Made by a program: the position numbers and the translations under genes
Shown here: in pieces, positions 1 to 6,701 of the stretch
Numbering within the stretch: the first letter of the stretch is position 1
Layout: each line of letters starts with the position of its first letter
Notes under the pieces: model-generated
Seen by the model: the letters and a program-made list of their open reading frames with translations, nothing else
Told to the model about the DNA's origin: nothing
The model's database searches: none
Source of the DNA: Arthrobacter saudimassiliensis
GTDB lineage: Bacteria; Actinomycetota; Actinomycetes; Actinomycetales; Micrococcaceae
Direction of reading: 5' to 3'
Length of the DNA stretch: 64,000 nt
NCBI GenBank assembly: GCA_900016675.1
Contig: LN483072.1
Span: 640,052-704,051 of the forward strand

Positions 1-1001
1 CGGTACCGCACCGGGTCCACCACCAGGTCGTAACACCCTACGAAGTCGGTGACCGTCTTGGAGAAGCTGGTCTTGAACAGGCCCAGCCCGTGGTGCGGGT
101 GGTCCTTGTCCTTGAGCTTGTCGCTGGGCGGGGTGCCGCAGAAGTCGTATTCGCTGATGCCGAAGTCCCGCTTCAGCTCCGTGATGGCGGTCCACTGCAC
201 CAGGTGCGAGTCACCGTACTGCCGGCGCTTGGGCTTGGAGCCGCCGTCCTTGTAGGTGCCCTTGGAGCCGTACGCAATGACAAAGGCACCGACGGAGGGC
301 TCGCCGTCCTCGAAGGCGAAGTAGAACCGGCCCTGGCCGGCCTCGACGAAGTTGCTCCAGAACCGCTGGTAGTACTCGAAGGAGCGCAGCCGCGCGGCGG
401 AGCGGTCCTCGATGTGGCTCATCAGCCGGTACATGATGCGCATGTTCTCTTCGGTGGGTTCCACACGGCGCACGTCGGCGCCTTCCCGGATGGCCCGGCG
501 CACCGCGTTGCGGCCCCGCGAGGAGAGGTTCTTCAGCAGCTGCTCCTCGTCCACGCTGGTGTCCAGCAGGGCGGTGGAGTCGTTGGGCTGCAGGTTGAAG
601 GTCTTCACCAGCCCTGCCGCGGCGTACCGTGCGCGGATCTCCTCGGAGGCGACGACGTCGGGCTCCACCTTGATCCCGAAGACGCCGCGGCGGTTTTCGC
701 GCACGTAGCGGGCCAGCGCCTGCGCCATCAGCGGCACGTCGCCCGGTTCGGCGACGGAGGGGCCCTTGATCATGTACCAGAGGCTGCCCAGGCCGGGCAC
801 CTTCTTCTCGATGACGAGGTTCCAGCTGGTGTAGCCGGCGCCTTCAAACACCACATGCACGGGGTTCCAGCCGTGGTGGGACTTTACCTCGGCGTAGGAC
901 GCCGACTGCAGGACGTTGCCGCCTCCGGGGTTGGAGAGCACCAGTTTGTCCCAGTTGGCAATCTCTTCGGCGGTGGCCAGGCGTGCCGTAAAGTCTCGCA
1001 A
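1..1001 (-). CDS. FemABX-family peptidyltransferase (FemX/MurM-like), 3' end cut by window edge
   Basis: The 333 visible residues resemble the FemX/FemAB family (lipid II:glycine or amino-acyl transferases), which use aminoacyl-tRNA to add interpeptide-bridge residues to peptidoglycan precursors at the cytoplasmic face of the membrane. Recognisable family features are an early NPGGGNVLQS segment, WYMIKGP, a basic SRGRNAVRRAIREG stretch and a C-terminal QYGDSHLVQW / EYDFCGTPP region typical of the second GNAT-like domain. The start is TTG at 1001: an in-frame TGA lies three codons upstream (1010-1008) and a weak GAGG precedes the start. The stop lies beyond position 1, so total length is unknown; family members are usually 330-420 residues. 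The amino acid transferred cannot be told from sequence. Confidence 0.85.
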   Translation of the reverse strand, partial: MRDFTARLATAEEIANWDKLVLSNPGGGNVLQSASYAEVKSHHGWNPVHVVFEGAGYTSWNLVIEKKVPGLGSLWYMIKGPSVAEPGDVPLMAQALARYVRENRRGVFGIKVEPDVVASEEIRARYAAAGLVKTFNLQPNDSTALLDTSVDEEQLLKNLSSRGRNAVRRAIREGADVRRVEPTEENMRIMYRLMSHIEDRSAARLRSFEYYQRFWSNFVEAGQGRFYFAFEDGEPSVGAFVIAYGSKGTYKDGGSKPKRRQYGDSHLVQWTAITELKRDFGISEYDFCGTPPSDKLKDKDHPHHGLGLFKTSFSKTVTDFVGCYDLVVDPVRY

Positions 1002-1154
1002 GATACCTCAATCAGTCGCTTGTCGGTGCTGCCCCGGAAAAGGCGGATGACGACGTCGGCCCCCTGCCGTCCGCGCTCCGTCCGGGGCTGCCGCGGATCG
1101 GATTCAAGTCTATCCCCCGGCCGCCGGCGGGCTCGCCACGCCCGGCCGCCCGAC

Positions 1155-1171
1155 ATGCATAGAATATGCAT
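1155..1171. promoter_or_regulatory. Perfect palindrome, candidate operator of the monooxygenase gene
   Basis: ATGCATA-GAA-TATGCAT: two 7-base arms that are exact reverse complements with a 3-base spacer. It ends 26 bases before the ATG at 1198, where a promoter or operator would lie, in an A+T-rich pocket of otherwise very G+C-rich DNA. A related half-site follows at once. The binding protein is not identified. Confidence 0.5.
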
Positions 1172-1197
1172 ACGCATACAAATTGGAGGCTGGAACC

Positions 1198-2250
1198 ATG
1201 GCTCGGCTGGAACTGGGACTGGACACGTTCGGAGATGTGACGGAAGGGCCCGACGGGAGCCCCCTGGAGCAGCCGGAGGTGATCCGCAACGTCGTGGAGG
1301 AGGCTGTCCTCGCCGACACCCTCGGGCTCGATTTCTTCGGGCTGGGCGAACACCACCGCGAGGACTACGCCGTGTCCGCGCCCGACGTCGTGCTGGCCGC
1401 CGTTGCGGCCAAAACCACACGGCTGCGGCTCGGCTCCGCGGTGACCGTGCTGAGCTCGGATGATCCGGTGCGCGTCTACCAGCGCTTCGCGACCCTGGAC
1501 GCCCTGTCCGGCGGGCGCGCCGAAGTGATCCTGGGCCGCGGGTCCTTCACCGAGTCGTTCCCCCTGTTCGGCTACGACCTGGCCGACTACGAGGCCCTGT
1601 TCGAGGAAAAGCTGGATCTGTTCCTGCGGCTGCGCCGGGAGGAGCCGGTCACTTGGGAAGGGCGGCTGCGGCCGGGGCTGCGCGGAGCCCGGGTCTTTCC
1701 GCCCACCGCGTCCGGACAGCTGCCCACCTGGATCGCCGTCGGCGGCACCCCGCAGTCGGTGGTGCGCGCCGCGCACTACGGGCTGCCCCTGATGCTGGCG
1801 ATCATCGGCGGACAGCCCGCCCGGTTCGCCCCCTATGTGGATCTCTACGAACGGGCCCTGGACCAGTTCAACCAGCCCGCGCTGCCGGTGGGGGCGCACT
1901 CCCCCGGCTACATTGCCGACACGGACGAGCGGGCGCTGGAGGAGGCCTGGCCGCACTACGCCGAGATGCAGGGGCGGATCGGCCGCGAGCGCGGCTGGCC
2001 GCCGCTGACCCGGGCCGCCTATGAGGCGGAAGCCGGGCCCGACGGCGCGCTGTTCATCGGTTCGCCCGAAACGGTGGCGGACAAGATCGTCCGCACCGCG
2101 CGCACCCTGCGCCTGTCCCGGTTCGACCTCAAGTACAGCCTGGGCACGCTGCCCCACGAGCAGCTGATGAGCTGCATTGAGCTGTACGGCTCCGTGGTGG
2201 CCCCGCGGGTGCGCCGCGAACTGGCGGACGACGGCGAGGGCGTCGCCTGA
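1198..2250 (+). CDS. LLM-class flavin-dependent oxidoreductase (luciferase-like monooxygenase)
   Basis: 350 residues with the bacterial-luciferase-like TIM-barrel pattern. The segment DFFGLGEHHREDYAVSAP near residue 45 is the common GLGEHH motif of the family, followed by TTRLRLGSAVTVLSSDDPVR and LSGGRAEVILGRGS, which in relatives line the flavin site. Such enzymes use reduced FMN or F420 on varied substrates; the substrate here is unknown. ATG 1198 is chosen because GGAGG (1184-1188) lies nine bases upstream; a TTG at 1183 would put the ribosome site inside the gene. It is transcribed alone, divergent from the FemX-like gene, with a palindrome in its promoter region and a strong terminator after it. 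Confidence 0.85.
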   Translation: MARLELGLDTFGDVTEGPDGSPLEQPEVIRNVVEEAVLADTLGLDFFGLGEHHREDYAVSAPDVVLAAVAAKTTRLRLGSAVTVLSSDDPVRVYQRFATLDALSGGRAEVILGRGSFTESFPLFGYDLADYEALFEEKLDLFLRLRREEPVTWEGRLRPGLRGARVFPPTASGQLPTWIAVGGTPQSVVRAAHYGLPLMLAIIGGQPARFAPYVDLYERALDQFNQPALPVGAHSPGYIADTDERALEEAWPHYAEMQGRIGRERGWPPLTRAAYEAEAGPDGALFIGSPETVADKIVRTARTLRLSRFDLKYSLGTLPHEQLMSCIELYGSVVAPRVRRELADDGEGVA

Positions 2251-2254
2251 GCCG

Positions 2255-2299
2255 AACGGCCCCGCCGAACCCGATCCAAGCGGGTTCGGCGGGGCCGTT
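2255..2299. terminator. Bidirectional intrinsic terminator (19-bp stem)
   Basis: Perfect 19-bp inverted repeat: arms 2255-2273 and 2281-2299 (CGGGTTCGGCGGGGCCGTT) around a 7-base loop. It lies between the stop of the plus-strand monooxygenase and the stop of the minus-strand pxp operon. The U-tract is short (TTT), as is usual in high-G+C actinobacteria. Confidence 0.85.
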
Positions 2300-2319
2300 T
2301 CGGTGCTGCCCGGCCGGGC

Positions 2320-3297
2320 CTAGGGCCCGGCGAGGGAGGCCGCGGCGGCCTCCAGCATCTCCCGGCGCTCACGCCGGGCGGCAAGGGCCTGCTCCTGGGT
2401 GACCTCCCGGAACCGGGTCGTGGTCCCAGGGGCCGCCCGTGCCACCAGGTCCATGTCCGCGCTGATGACGGTGGCCACCATCGCGTACCCGCCGCCGGAG
2501 ACCGCGTCGCGGTGCAGGATGATCGGCTGCGTGCCGCCGGGAATCTGGATGGAGCCGACCGCGTAGCCCGCGTCCACGATGTTGGAGGGGTCCGACCCGG
2601 CTCCGAACGGCTGCTCGCGTTCCATCCACTGCACTCCCGGCCCGGAGTACCGCAGCCCCATCCGGTCGGCGACCGGCGTCAGCGTCCACTCCGCGGAGAA
2701 CAGCTGCTCCCGCCCTTCGGCGGTCAGCCGGTGGTCGTAGAGCCCCGGGACCACCCGCACCTCCTGGTCCTTGCTGAAGACGGGCCGGTACTGCTCGGCG
2801 AGCTTCCCAGCCGCGGGAAGGTCCCGGTCCGGCTCCCCCACGGGCAGGAGGTCGCCGGCTTCGAGCTTGCGGCCCTGGTGGCCCCCGATGCCGCCGAGGA
2901 CGTAGGTGGACCGGCTCCCCAGCACCGGCGGGGTGTCAATCCCGCCGCGTACGGCGATGTAGTACCTCGTGCCGCCGGTGATCATGCCGAAGGACAGCTC
3001 GTCGCCGGGCTGCAGCTGCAGCCGGGTCCACTGCTCGGCCGGCTCTCCGTTGATCTTCACGGGGGCAGGGGCCCCGGTGACGGCGACGACGGCGGGGGCA
3101 TCGGTCACGAGCACCGGCCCGGTGTAGGTGCACTCGAGCACCGCGGCCTCGGGGTCGTTGCCCACCAAGGCGTTTGCCAGGTCTGCGGAGTACTGGTCCA
3201 GGCACCCGCCCTGGGGAATGCCCACGTTGAAGTAGCCCGTCCGCCCGCGGTCCTGGACCGTCGTCGACAGGCCGGGGACCTTGATCTCAAATCCCAT
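2320..3297 (-). CDS. pxpC: PxpC / AHS2 family: 5-oxoprolinase subunit or biotin-dependent carboxyltransferase domain
   Basis: 325 residues of the AHS2/KipA/PxpC family, from KVPGLSTTVQDRGRTGY at the N-terminus (the family's G-x-x-T-x-x-Q-D-x-G-R start) through GIPQGGCLDQYS, YYIAVRGGIDTPPVLGSRST and ILHRDAVSGGGYAMVATV. In E. coli PxpABC hydrolyses 5-oxoproline to glutamate using ATP; in urea carboxylase the same fold forms part of the carboxyltransferase domain. It is the last gene of the operon and overlaps pxpB by 11 bases, so translation is probably coupled. A strong terminator follows. Family assignment is secure; the exact substrate is not. Confidence 0.92.
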   Translation of the reverse strand: MGFEIKVPGLSTTVQDRGRTGYFNVGIPQGGCLDQYSADLANALVGNDPEAAVLECTYTGPVLVTDAPAVVAVTGAPAPVKINGEPAEQWTRLQLQPGDELSFGMITGGTRYYIAVRGGIDTPPVLGSRSTYVLGGIGGHQGRKLEAGDLLPVGEPDRDLPAAGKLAEQYRPVFSKDQEVRVVPGLYDHRLTAEGREQLFSAEWTLTPVADRMGLRYSGPGVQWMEREQPFGAGSDPSNIVDAGYAVGSIQIPGGTQPIILHRDAVSGGGYAMVATVISADMDLVARAAPGTTTRFREVTQEQALAARRERREMLEAAAASLAGP

Positions 3298-4189
3298 TGA
3301 GCTTCTCCATGATCGTGCGGTTGTAGCTGCGGGGGTCGGCCAGCGCCCGGTCCAGCTCGAAGGTGACCGGGGCCTGCCGGTAGCGGAAGGTCCCGTCGGC
3401 GACCTGCGCCTGGATCGACCGGTATTCCGCTTCGTCGACCGGCTTGAACTTCACGATGTCGCCGGGGCGGAAGAACACCATGAACTCCTCAAAGTCCGCC
3501 AGGGACTGCGCGGGGTCGAAGATGGGCGCCGCCGCGACGCCGAACATCTGATACCCGCCGGCGCCGCGGACCGAGTAGATGCAGCCGAAACAGCCGCCGT
3601 GGCCCACGGTCAGCGGCGGCGTGTCCGTCCTGGGGCTGAGGTATTTCGGCACTTCGAGCTGCTCGTCCCGTTCGACCAGCTGGAACATGAACGGCAGTCC
3701 GGCCACGAACCCGACCATGGACACGATCCACGGCTCCGCGTGGTGCCGGCGGATGAACTCGTCCGGGCCGGCCAGCCCGTTGACTGCGGCCGCGTACTCC
3801 AGGTCCGTGCCGGACGGGTCCTGGTGGAACCCCTCGCGGAAGCGTTGCTGGACCTCGGACGTGAACGGGTCGTCGTACCAGACCGGGATTTCCACGATGC
3901 GGGTTTCGAGCACCGGGGTCGGCCCGCTGGCCAGGGACGCCTCCAGGTCCCGAACCGCCCGTTCTAGGTCGGCGGGGTGCAGGATGTCCGGATCGAAGCG
4001 GATCAGCAGGGACGCGTTGGCCGGGCAGATGTCGACGATGCCCGCAGGAGCGTCATCGGCGAGCGCCCGCGCCAGGGCCATCGCCTTGAAGTTCGCCTCC
4101 AGGCTCATGGCTTCGGCGATCTCCACGAAGAGGGTTTCGTCGGCCCCCCAGGTGTACCGCGACGTGGATGCGGTGGATGTGCTGCTCAC
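3287..4189 (-). CDS. pxpB: PxpB / AHS1 family: 5-oxoprolinase subunit
   Basis: 300 residues of the AHS1/KipI/PxpB family. Diagnostic stretches are IPVWYDD in the middle, GFVAGLPFMFQLVERD, VPKYLSPRTDTPPLTVGHGGCFGCIYS (relatives have P-R-x-x-P-R-x-x-V-P-x-G-S-V) and GGYQMFG near the C-terminus. The variation in the PR..P segment suggests a subfamily distinct from the E. coli type. It partners PxpC in the carboxyltransferase or oxoprolinase core. It overlaps pxpC by 11 bases and the biotin carboxylase gene by 4 bases (ATGA), typical of subunits made in fixed ratio. Confidence 0.9.
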   Translation of the reverse strand: MSSTSTASTSRYTWGADETLFVEIAEAMSLEANFKAMALARALADDAPAGIVDICPANASLLIRFDPDILHPADLERAVRDLEASLASGPTPVLETRIVEIPVWYDDPFTSEVQQRFREGFHQDPSGTDLEYAAAVNGLAGPDEFIRRHHAEPWIVSMVGFVAGLPFMFQLVERDEQLEVPKYLSPRTDTPPLTVGHGGCFGCIYSVRGAGGYQMFGVAAAPIFDPAQSLADFEEFMVFFRPGDIVKFKPVDEAEYRSIQAQVADGTFRYRQAPVTFELDRALADPRSYNRTIMEKLNGI

Positions 4190-5541
4190 AGTCCCTCCAG
4201 GATGGCCGGCGTGCTCTCGATGTACTTGGTGTGGTGCCCGGCGGCGGCGAACTCCGGCGCTTCGAGCAGCCTGAGGTGCAGCGGGATGGTGGTGCTCACG
4301 CCCTCCACCACCGCCTCGCCCAGCGCCTTGGACATGGCGGAGACGGCGTCCTCACGGTCCTGTCCGTGGACAATGACCTTGGCGATCAGCGAGTCGTAGA
4401 ACGGCGGGATGACCGACCCCTCGCCGAAGCCGGAGTCGATCCGCACGCCGTCGCCTTCCGGCCACTGCAGGCCGGCCACGGTGCCGGGGCTGGGCATGAA
4501 GTTCCGTGCGGGGTCCTCGGCGTTGATCCTGCATTCGATGGCATGGCCGCTGAACTCCAGCTCGTCCTGGCGGAAGGAGATGCCGCCGCCGGAGGCAATC
4601 ACCAGCTGCTCACGCACCAGGTCGATTCCGGTGATCTCCTCGGTGATGGGGTGTTCGACCTGAAGCCGGGTGTTCATCTCGATGAACGCCGCCTCCTGTC
4701 GCACCGGGTCGTAGAGGAACTCGACGGTGCCGGCGCCCAGGTAGCCGCAGCTGGCGGCGAGCCGGACCGAGCTGGTGCGGATGGTCTCCCGCACGTGGTC
4801 GGGAAGGTTGGGCGCCGGTGCCTCTTCCAGCACTTTCTGGGACCGGCGCTGCATGGAGCAGTCCCGGTCGCCCAGGTGCACGTAGTCCCGGCCGTCTCCC
4901 AGGACCTGTACTTCGATGTGGCGGGCTGCCTCAATGAACTGCTCGAGGTAGACAGCGGGGTCGCCGAAGATGGCCGCCGCTTCGCCGCGGGCGGTCTCGA
5001 TGGTGGTGAGCAGGTCCGCTTCATCCGTGACGAGCCTGATGCCGCGGCCACCGCCGCCGGCGGAAGCCTTCACGACCAGGGGGTAGCCGATGCTGCGGGC
5101 CGCGGCGACCGCGTCCTCGTCCGGACGCAGCGGGCCGCTGGTCCCGGCGATGACGGGCACGCCGGCGGCTTCGGCCGCTTCCCGTGCCCGCGCCTTGTTG
5201 CCCATCAGCTCGATCGCCTCGGGCGAGGGCCCCACCCAGGTCAGGCCGGCCGCAAGGACCCGGCGGGCGAAGTCCGCATTCTCGGAGAGAAAGCCGTAGC
5301 CGGGATGGACCGCATCCGCCCCGGAGGACGTGGCGGCGTCGAGGATCGCGTCCTGGTTGAGGTAGCTCGCGCCGGCGGGCGGCGGGCCAAGGACGACCAC
5401 GGCGTCGGCGGCCCGGGCCCAGAGCGAGTCCGTGTCGGCCTCGCTCACCACCGCGACGGTGGAGATGTTCATGTCCGCCGCGGTTCGGATGATCCGGACG
5501 GCGATTTCTCCACGGTTGGCGACGAGGAGCCGGCTGATCAT
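4186..5541 (-). CDS. Biotin carboxylase subunit (AccC-like) of the pxp operon
   Basis: 451 residues, the length of a stand-alone biotin carboxylase. It begins with the signature LLVANRGEIAVRIIR, then HPGYGFLSEN near residue 80, the ATP-grasp glycine loop VKASAGGGGRGIR near 160, and FIEMNTRLQVEHPITEEITGIDLV near 290, which carries the catalytic and metal-binding Glu/Asn/Arg residues. It would carboxylate biotin on the carrier encoded next to it, using ATP and bicarbonate. It overlaps the carrier gene by 4 bases and pxpB by 4 bases. Because it sits inside the pxp operon it more likely serves PxpBC than fatty acid synthesis, though that is an inference. Confidence 0.9.
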   Translation of the reverse strand: MISRLLVANRGEIAVRIIRTAADMNISTVAVVSEADTDSLWARAADAVVVLGPPPAGASYLNQDAILDAATSSGADAVHPGYGFLSENADFARRVLAAGLTWVGPSPEAIELMGNKARAREAAEAAGVPVIAGTSGPLRPDEDAVAAARSIGYPLVVKASAGGGGRGIRLVTDEADLLTTIETARGEAAAIFGDPAVYLEQFIEAARHIEVQVLGDGRDYVHLGDRDCSMQRRSQKVLEEAPAPNLPDHVRETIRTSSVRLAASCGYLGAGTVEFLYDPVRQEAAFIEMNTRLQVEHPITEEITGIDLVREQLVIASGGGISFRQDELEFSGHAIECRINAEDPARNFMPSPGTVAGLQWPEGDGVRIDSGFGEGSVIPPFYDSLIAKVIVHGQDREDAVSAMSKALGEAVVEGVSTTIPLHLRLLEAPEFAAAGHHTKYIESTPAILEGL

Positions 5542-5786
5542 TCGACGGGCCCCTCGACGACCGTTACCAGGACGTCTCCGGGATTGACCATGGCTCCGTC
5601 CTCGACGCCGAAGGATTCGACCGTTCCGCCGACCTCGGCCTGAATCTCGGTGAACTGCTTCATGATCTCCACGATGCCGATCACCTGGCCGGCCTCGACG
5701 GCGTCGCCCTCGTTGATGAAGGGCGGCTTGTCGGGGCCGGGCCGGCGGTAGAAGACTCCGGGAATCGGGGACTGGATTTCTGCCAT
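5538..5786 (-). CDS. Small biotin carboxyl carrier protein of the pxp operon
   Basis: 82 residues, essentially a bare biotinyl domain. IQSPIPGVFYRRP is the first strand, VEIMKQF holds the probable biotinylated Lys43 (classical carriers have AMKM), and INEGDAVEAGQ and VNPGDVLVTV are the flanking turns. AccB-type BCCPs usually carry a long N-terminal linker, which is absent here. The start ATG 5786 has AAAGG about eleven bases upstream. It overlaps the biotin carboxylase gene by 4 bases and follows pxpA by 31 bases. The carboxyl acceptor is presumably the PxpB/PxpC module. Confidence 0.88.
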   Translation of the reverse strand: MAEIQSPIPGVFYRRPGPDKPPFINEGDAVEAGQVIGIVEIMKQFTEIQAEVGGTVESFGVEDGAMVNPGDVLVTVVEGPVE

Positions 5787-5817
5787 GGGGGTGGTGCCTT
5801 TCTTCGATGGAGCGGGA

Positions 5818-6558
5818 TCAGGAGCGGGGAGCGGCTTCGTCGACGGCGCGTCGGACCGCGGCGGCCACGGCAACTGCCGTGGGAGCGTCCGAATGGACGC
5901 AGACGCTCTGGAAATCGATGTCCAGCGGCGTGCCGTCGACCGCCGGCACGGGCTCACCGCGGAGCGCCGCGGAGACCCGGGCGTAGGCCTGCTGCGGGTC
6001 CGCCGGTTCCGGCCGGCGCTGGATCAGCAGCTCGCCGGCCGCGCCGTAGTTCAGGTCGACGTAGAGTTCACCCACGAAGGGCACGCCAAGCCGGCGGCAG
6101 ACGGCTTCATGGGCGGTGCCGGCGAGGCCGTAGAAGGGAACGCCGAACTGCTTCGCCACTCCGGCGGCCGCTTCCATGAGCTCCCCGTCGGCGGCGAGCA
6201 TGCCGAACAGCGCGCCGTGCGGCTTGATGTGGTTCAGGCTCAGCCCGTGCTTGTCGAGGAAACCGGTCAGCGCCGCCGTCTGGTAGATCATCATCGATTC
6301 CACCTCGGCGGGCTGCAGCACCATGCGGCGGCGGCCGAAGCCGGTGATGTCGGGCAGGCCGGGATGCGCCCCCACCGCCACGCCGTGGTCGGCGGCGAGG
6401 CCCACGGTGTAGTCCATGACCGCCGGGTCGCCTGCATGGAAGCCGCAGGCGAGGTTGGCGACGTCGATGATCTCCATGAGGGCCTCGTCGTTGCCGAACG
6501 CGTGCAGGCCGAGCCCCTCCCCCATATCGGAGTTGATGAGGACTTTCGGCGCGGGCAT
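5818..6558 (-). CDS. pxpA: PxpA (LamB/YcsF family), 5-oxoprolinase subunit A
   Basis: 246 residues, close to the E. coli PxpA length (244). Family motifs: INSDMGEGLGLH at the start, NLACGFHAGDP near residue 50, GAHPGLPDITGFGRR near 80 and NHIKPHGALF near 120. In the known complex PxpA works with PxpBC in ATP-dependent opening of 5-oxoproline; other LamB/YcsF clusters act on lactams. ATG 6558 is preferred to the in-frame ATG at 6582 because GGAG lies nine bases upstream and the length fits the family. It is the first gene of a five-gene operon (pxpA, carrier, carboxylase, pxpB, pxpC), divergent from a PucR regulator. Confidence 0.92.
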   Translation of the reverse strand: MPAPKVLINSDMGEGLGLHAFGNDEALMEIIDVANLACGFHAGDPAVMDYTVGLAADHGVAVGAHPGLPDITGFGRRRMVLQPAEVESMMIYQTAALTGFLDKHGLSLNHIKPHGALFGMLAADGELMEAAAGVAKQFGVPFYGLAGTAHEAVCRRLGVPFVGELYVDLNYGAAGELLIQRRPEPADPQQAYARVSAALRGEPVPAVDGTPLDIDFQSVCVHSDAPTAVAVAAAVRRAVDEAAPRS

Positions 6559-6617
6559 GGGTTGTGTCTCCGGACTCAGCATGGTGACACCATATGGCTC
6601 CCGTCGGGGCCGCAATA

Positions 6618-6665
6618 TTGTGCAGCCTGCAGAAGCTGTCCAATAGTGTGGTGCACTCTGCACAA
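6618..6665. promoter_or_regulatory. Paired palindromes between pxpA and the PucR gene, candidate operators
   Basis: Two short palindromes share the TGCA core: TGCAG-C-CTGCA (6621-6631) and GTGCA-CTC-TGCAC (6651-6663). The outermost bases TTGTGCAG (6618-6625) and CTGCACAA (6658-6665) are exact reverse complements, so the whole 48-base block is an interrupted dyad. The two centres are 31 bases apart, about three helical turns. The block lies in the only divergent promoter region of the pxp operon and its regulator, making PucR the obvious candidate binder. Confidence 0.6.
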
Positions 6666-6701
6666 AAAGCTATGCGGACTGCTAGGAGGACCGAGGGCGC
6701 G

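Noticed and set aside
6559..6663. Longer PxpA start (6663) with 35 extra residues
   Set aside because: It would run through the divergent promoter palindromes; the start at 6558 has a ribosome site and the family length.
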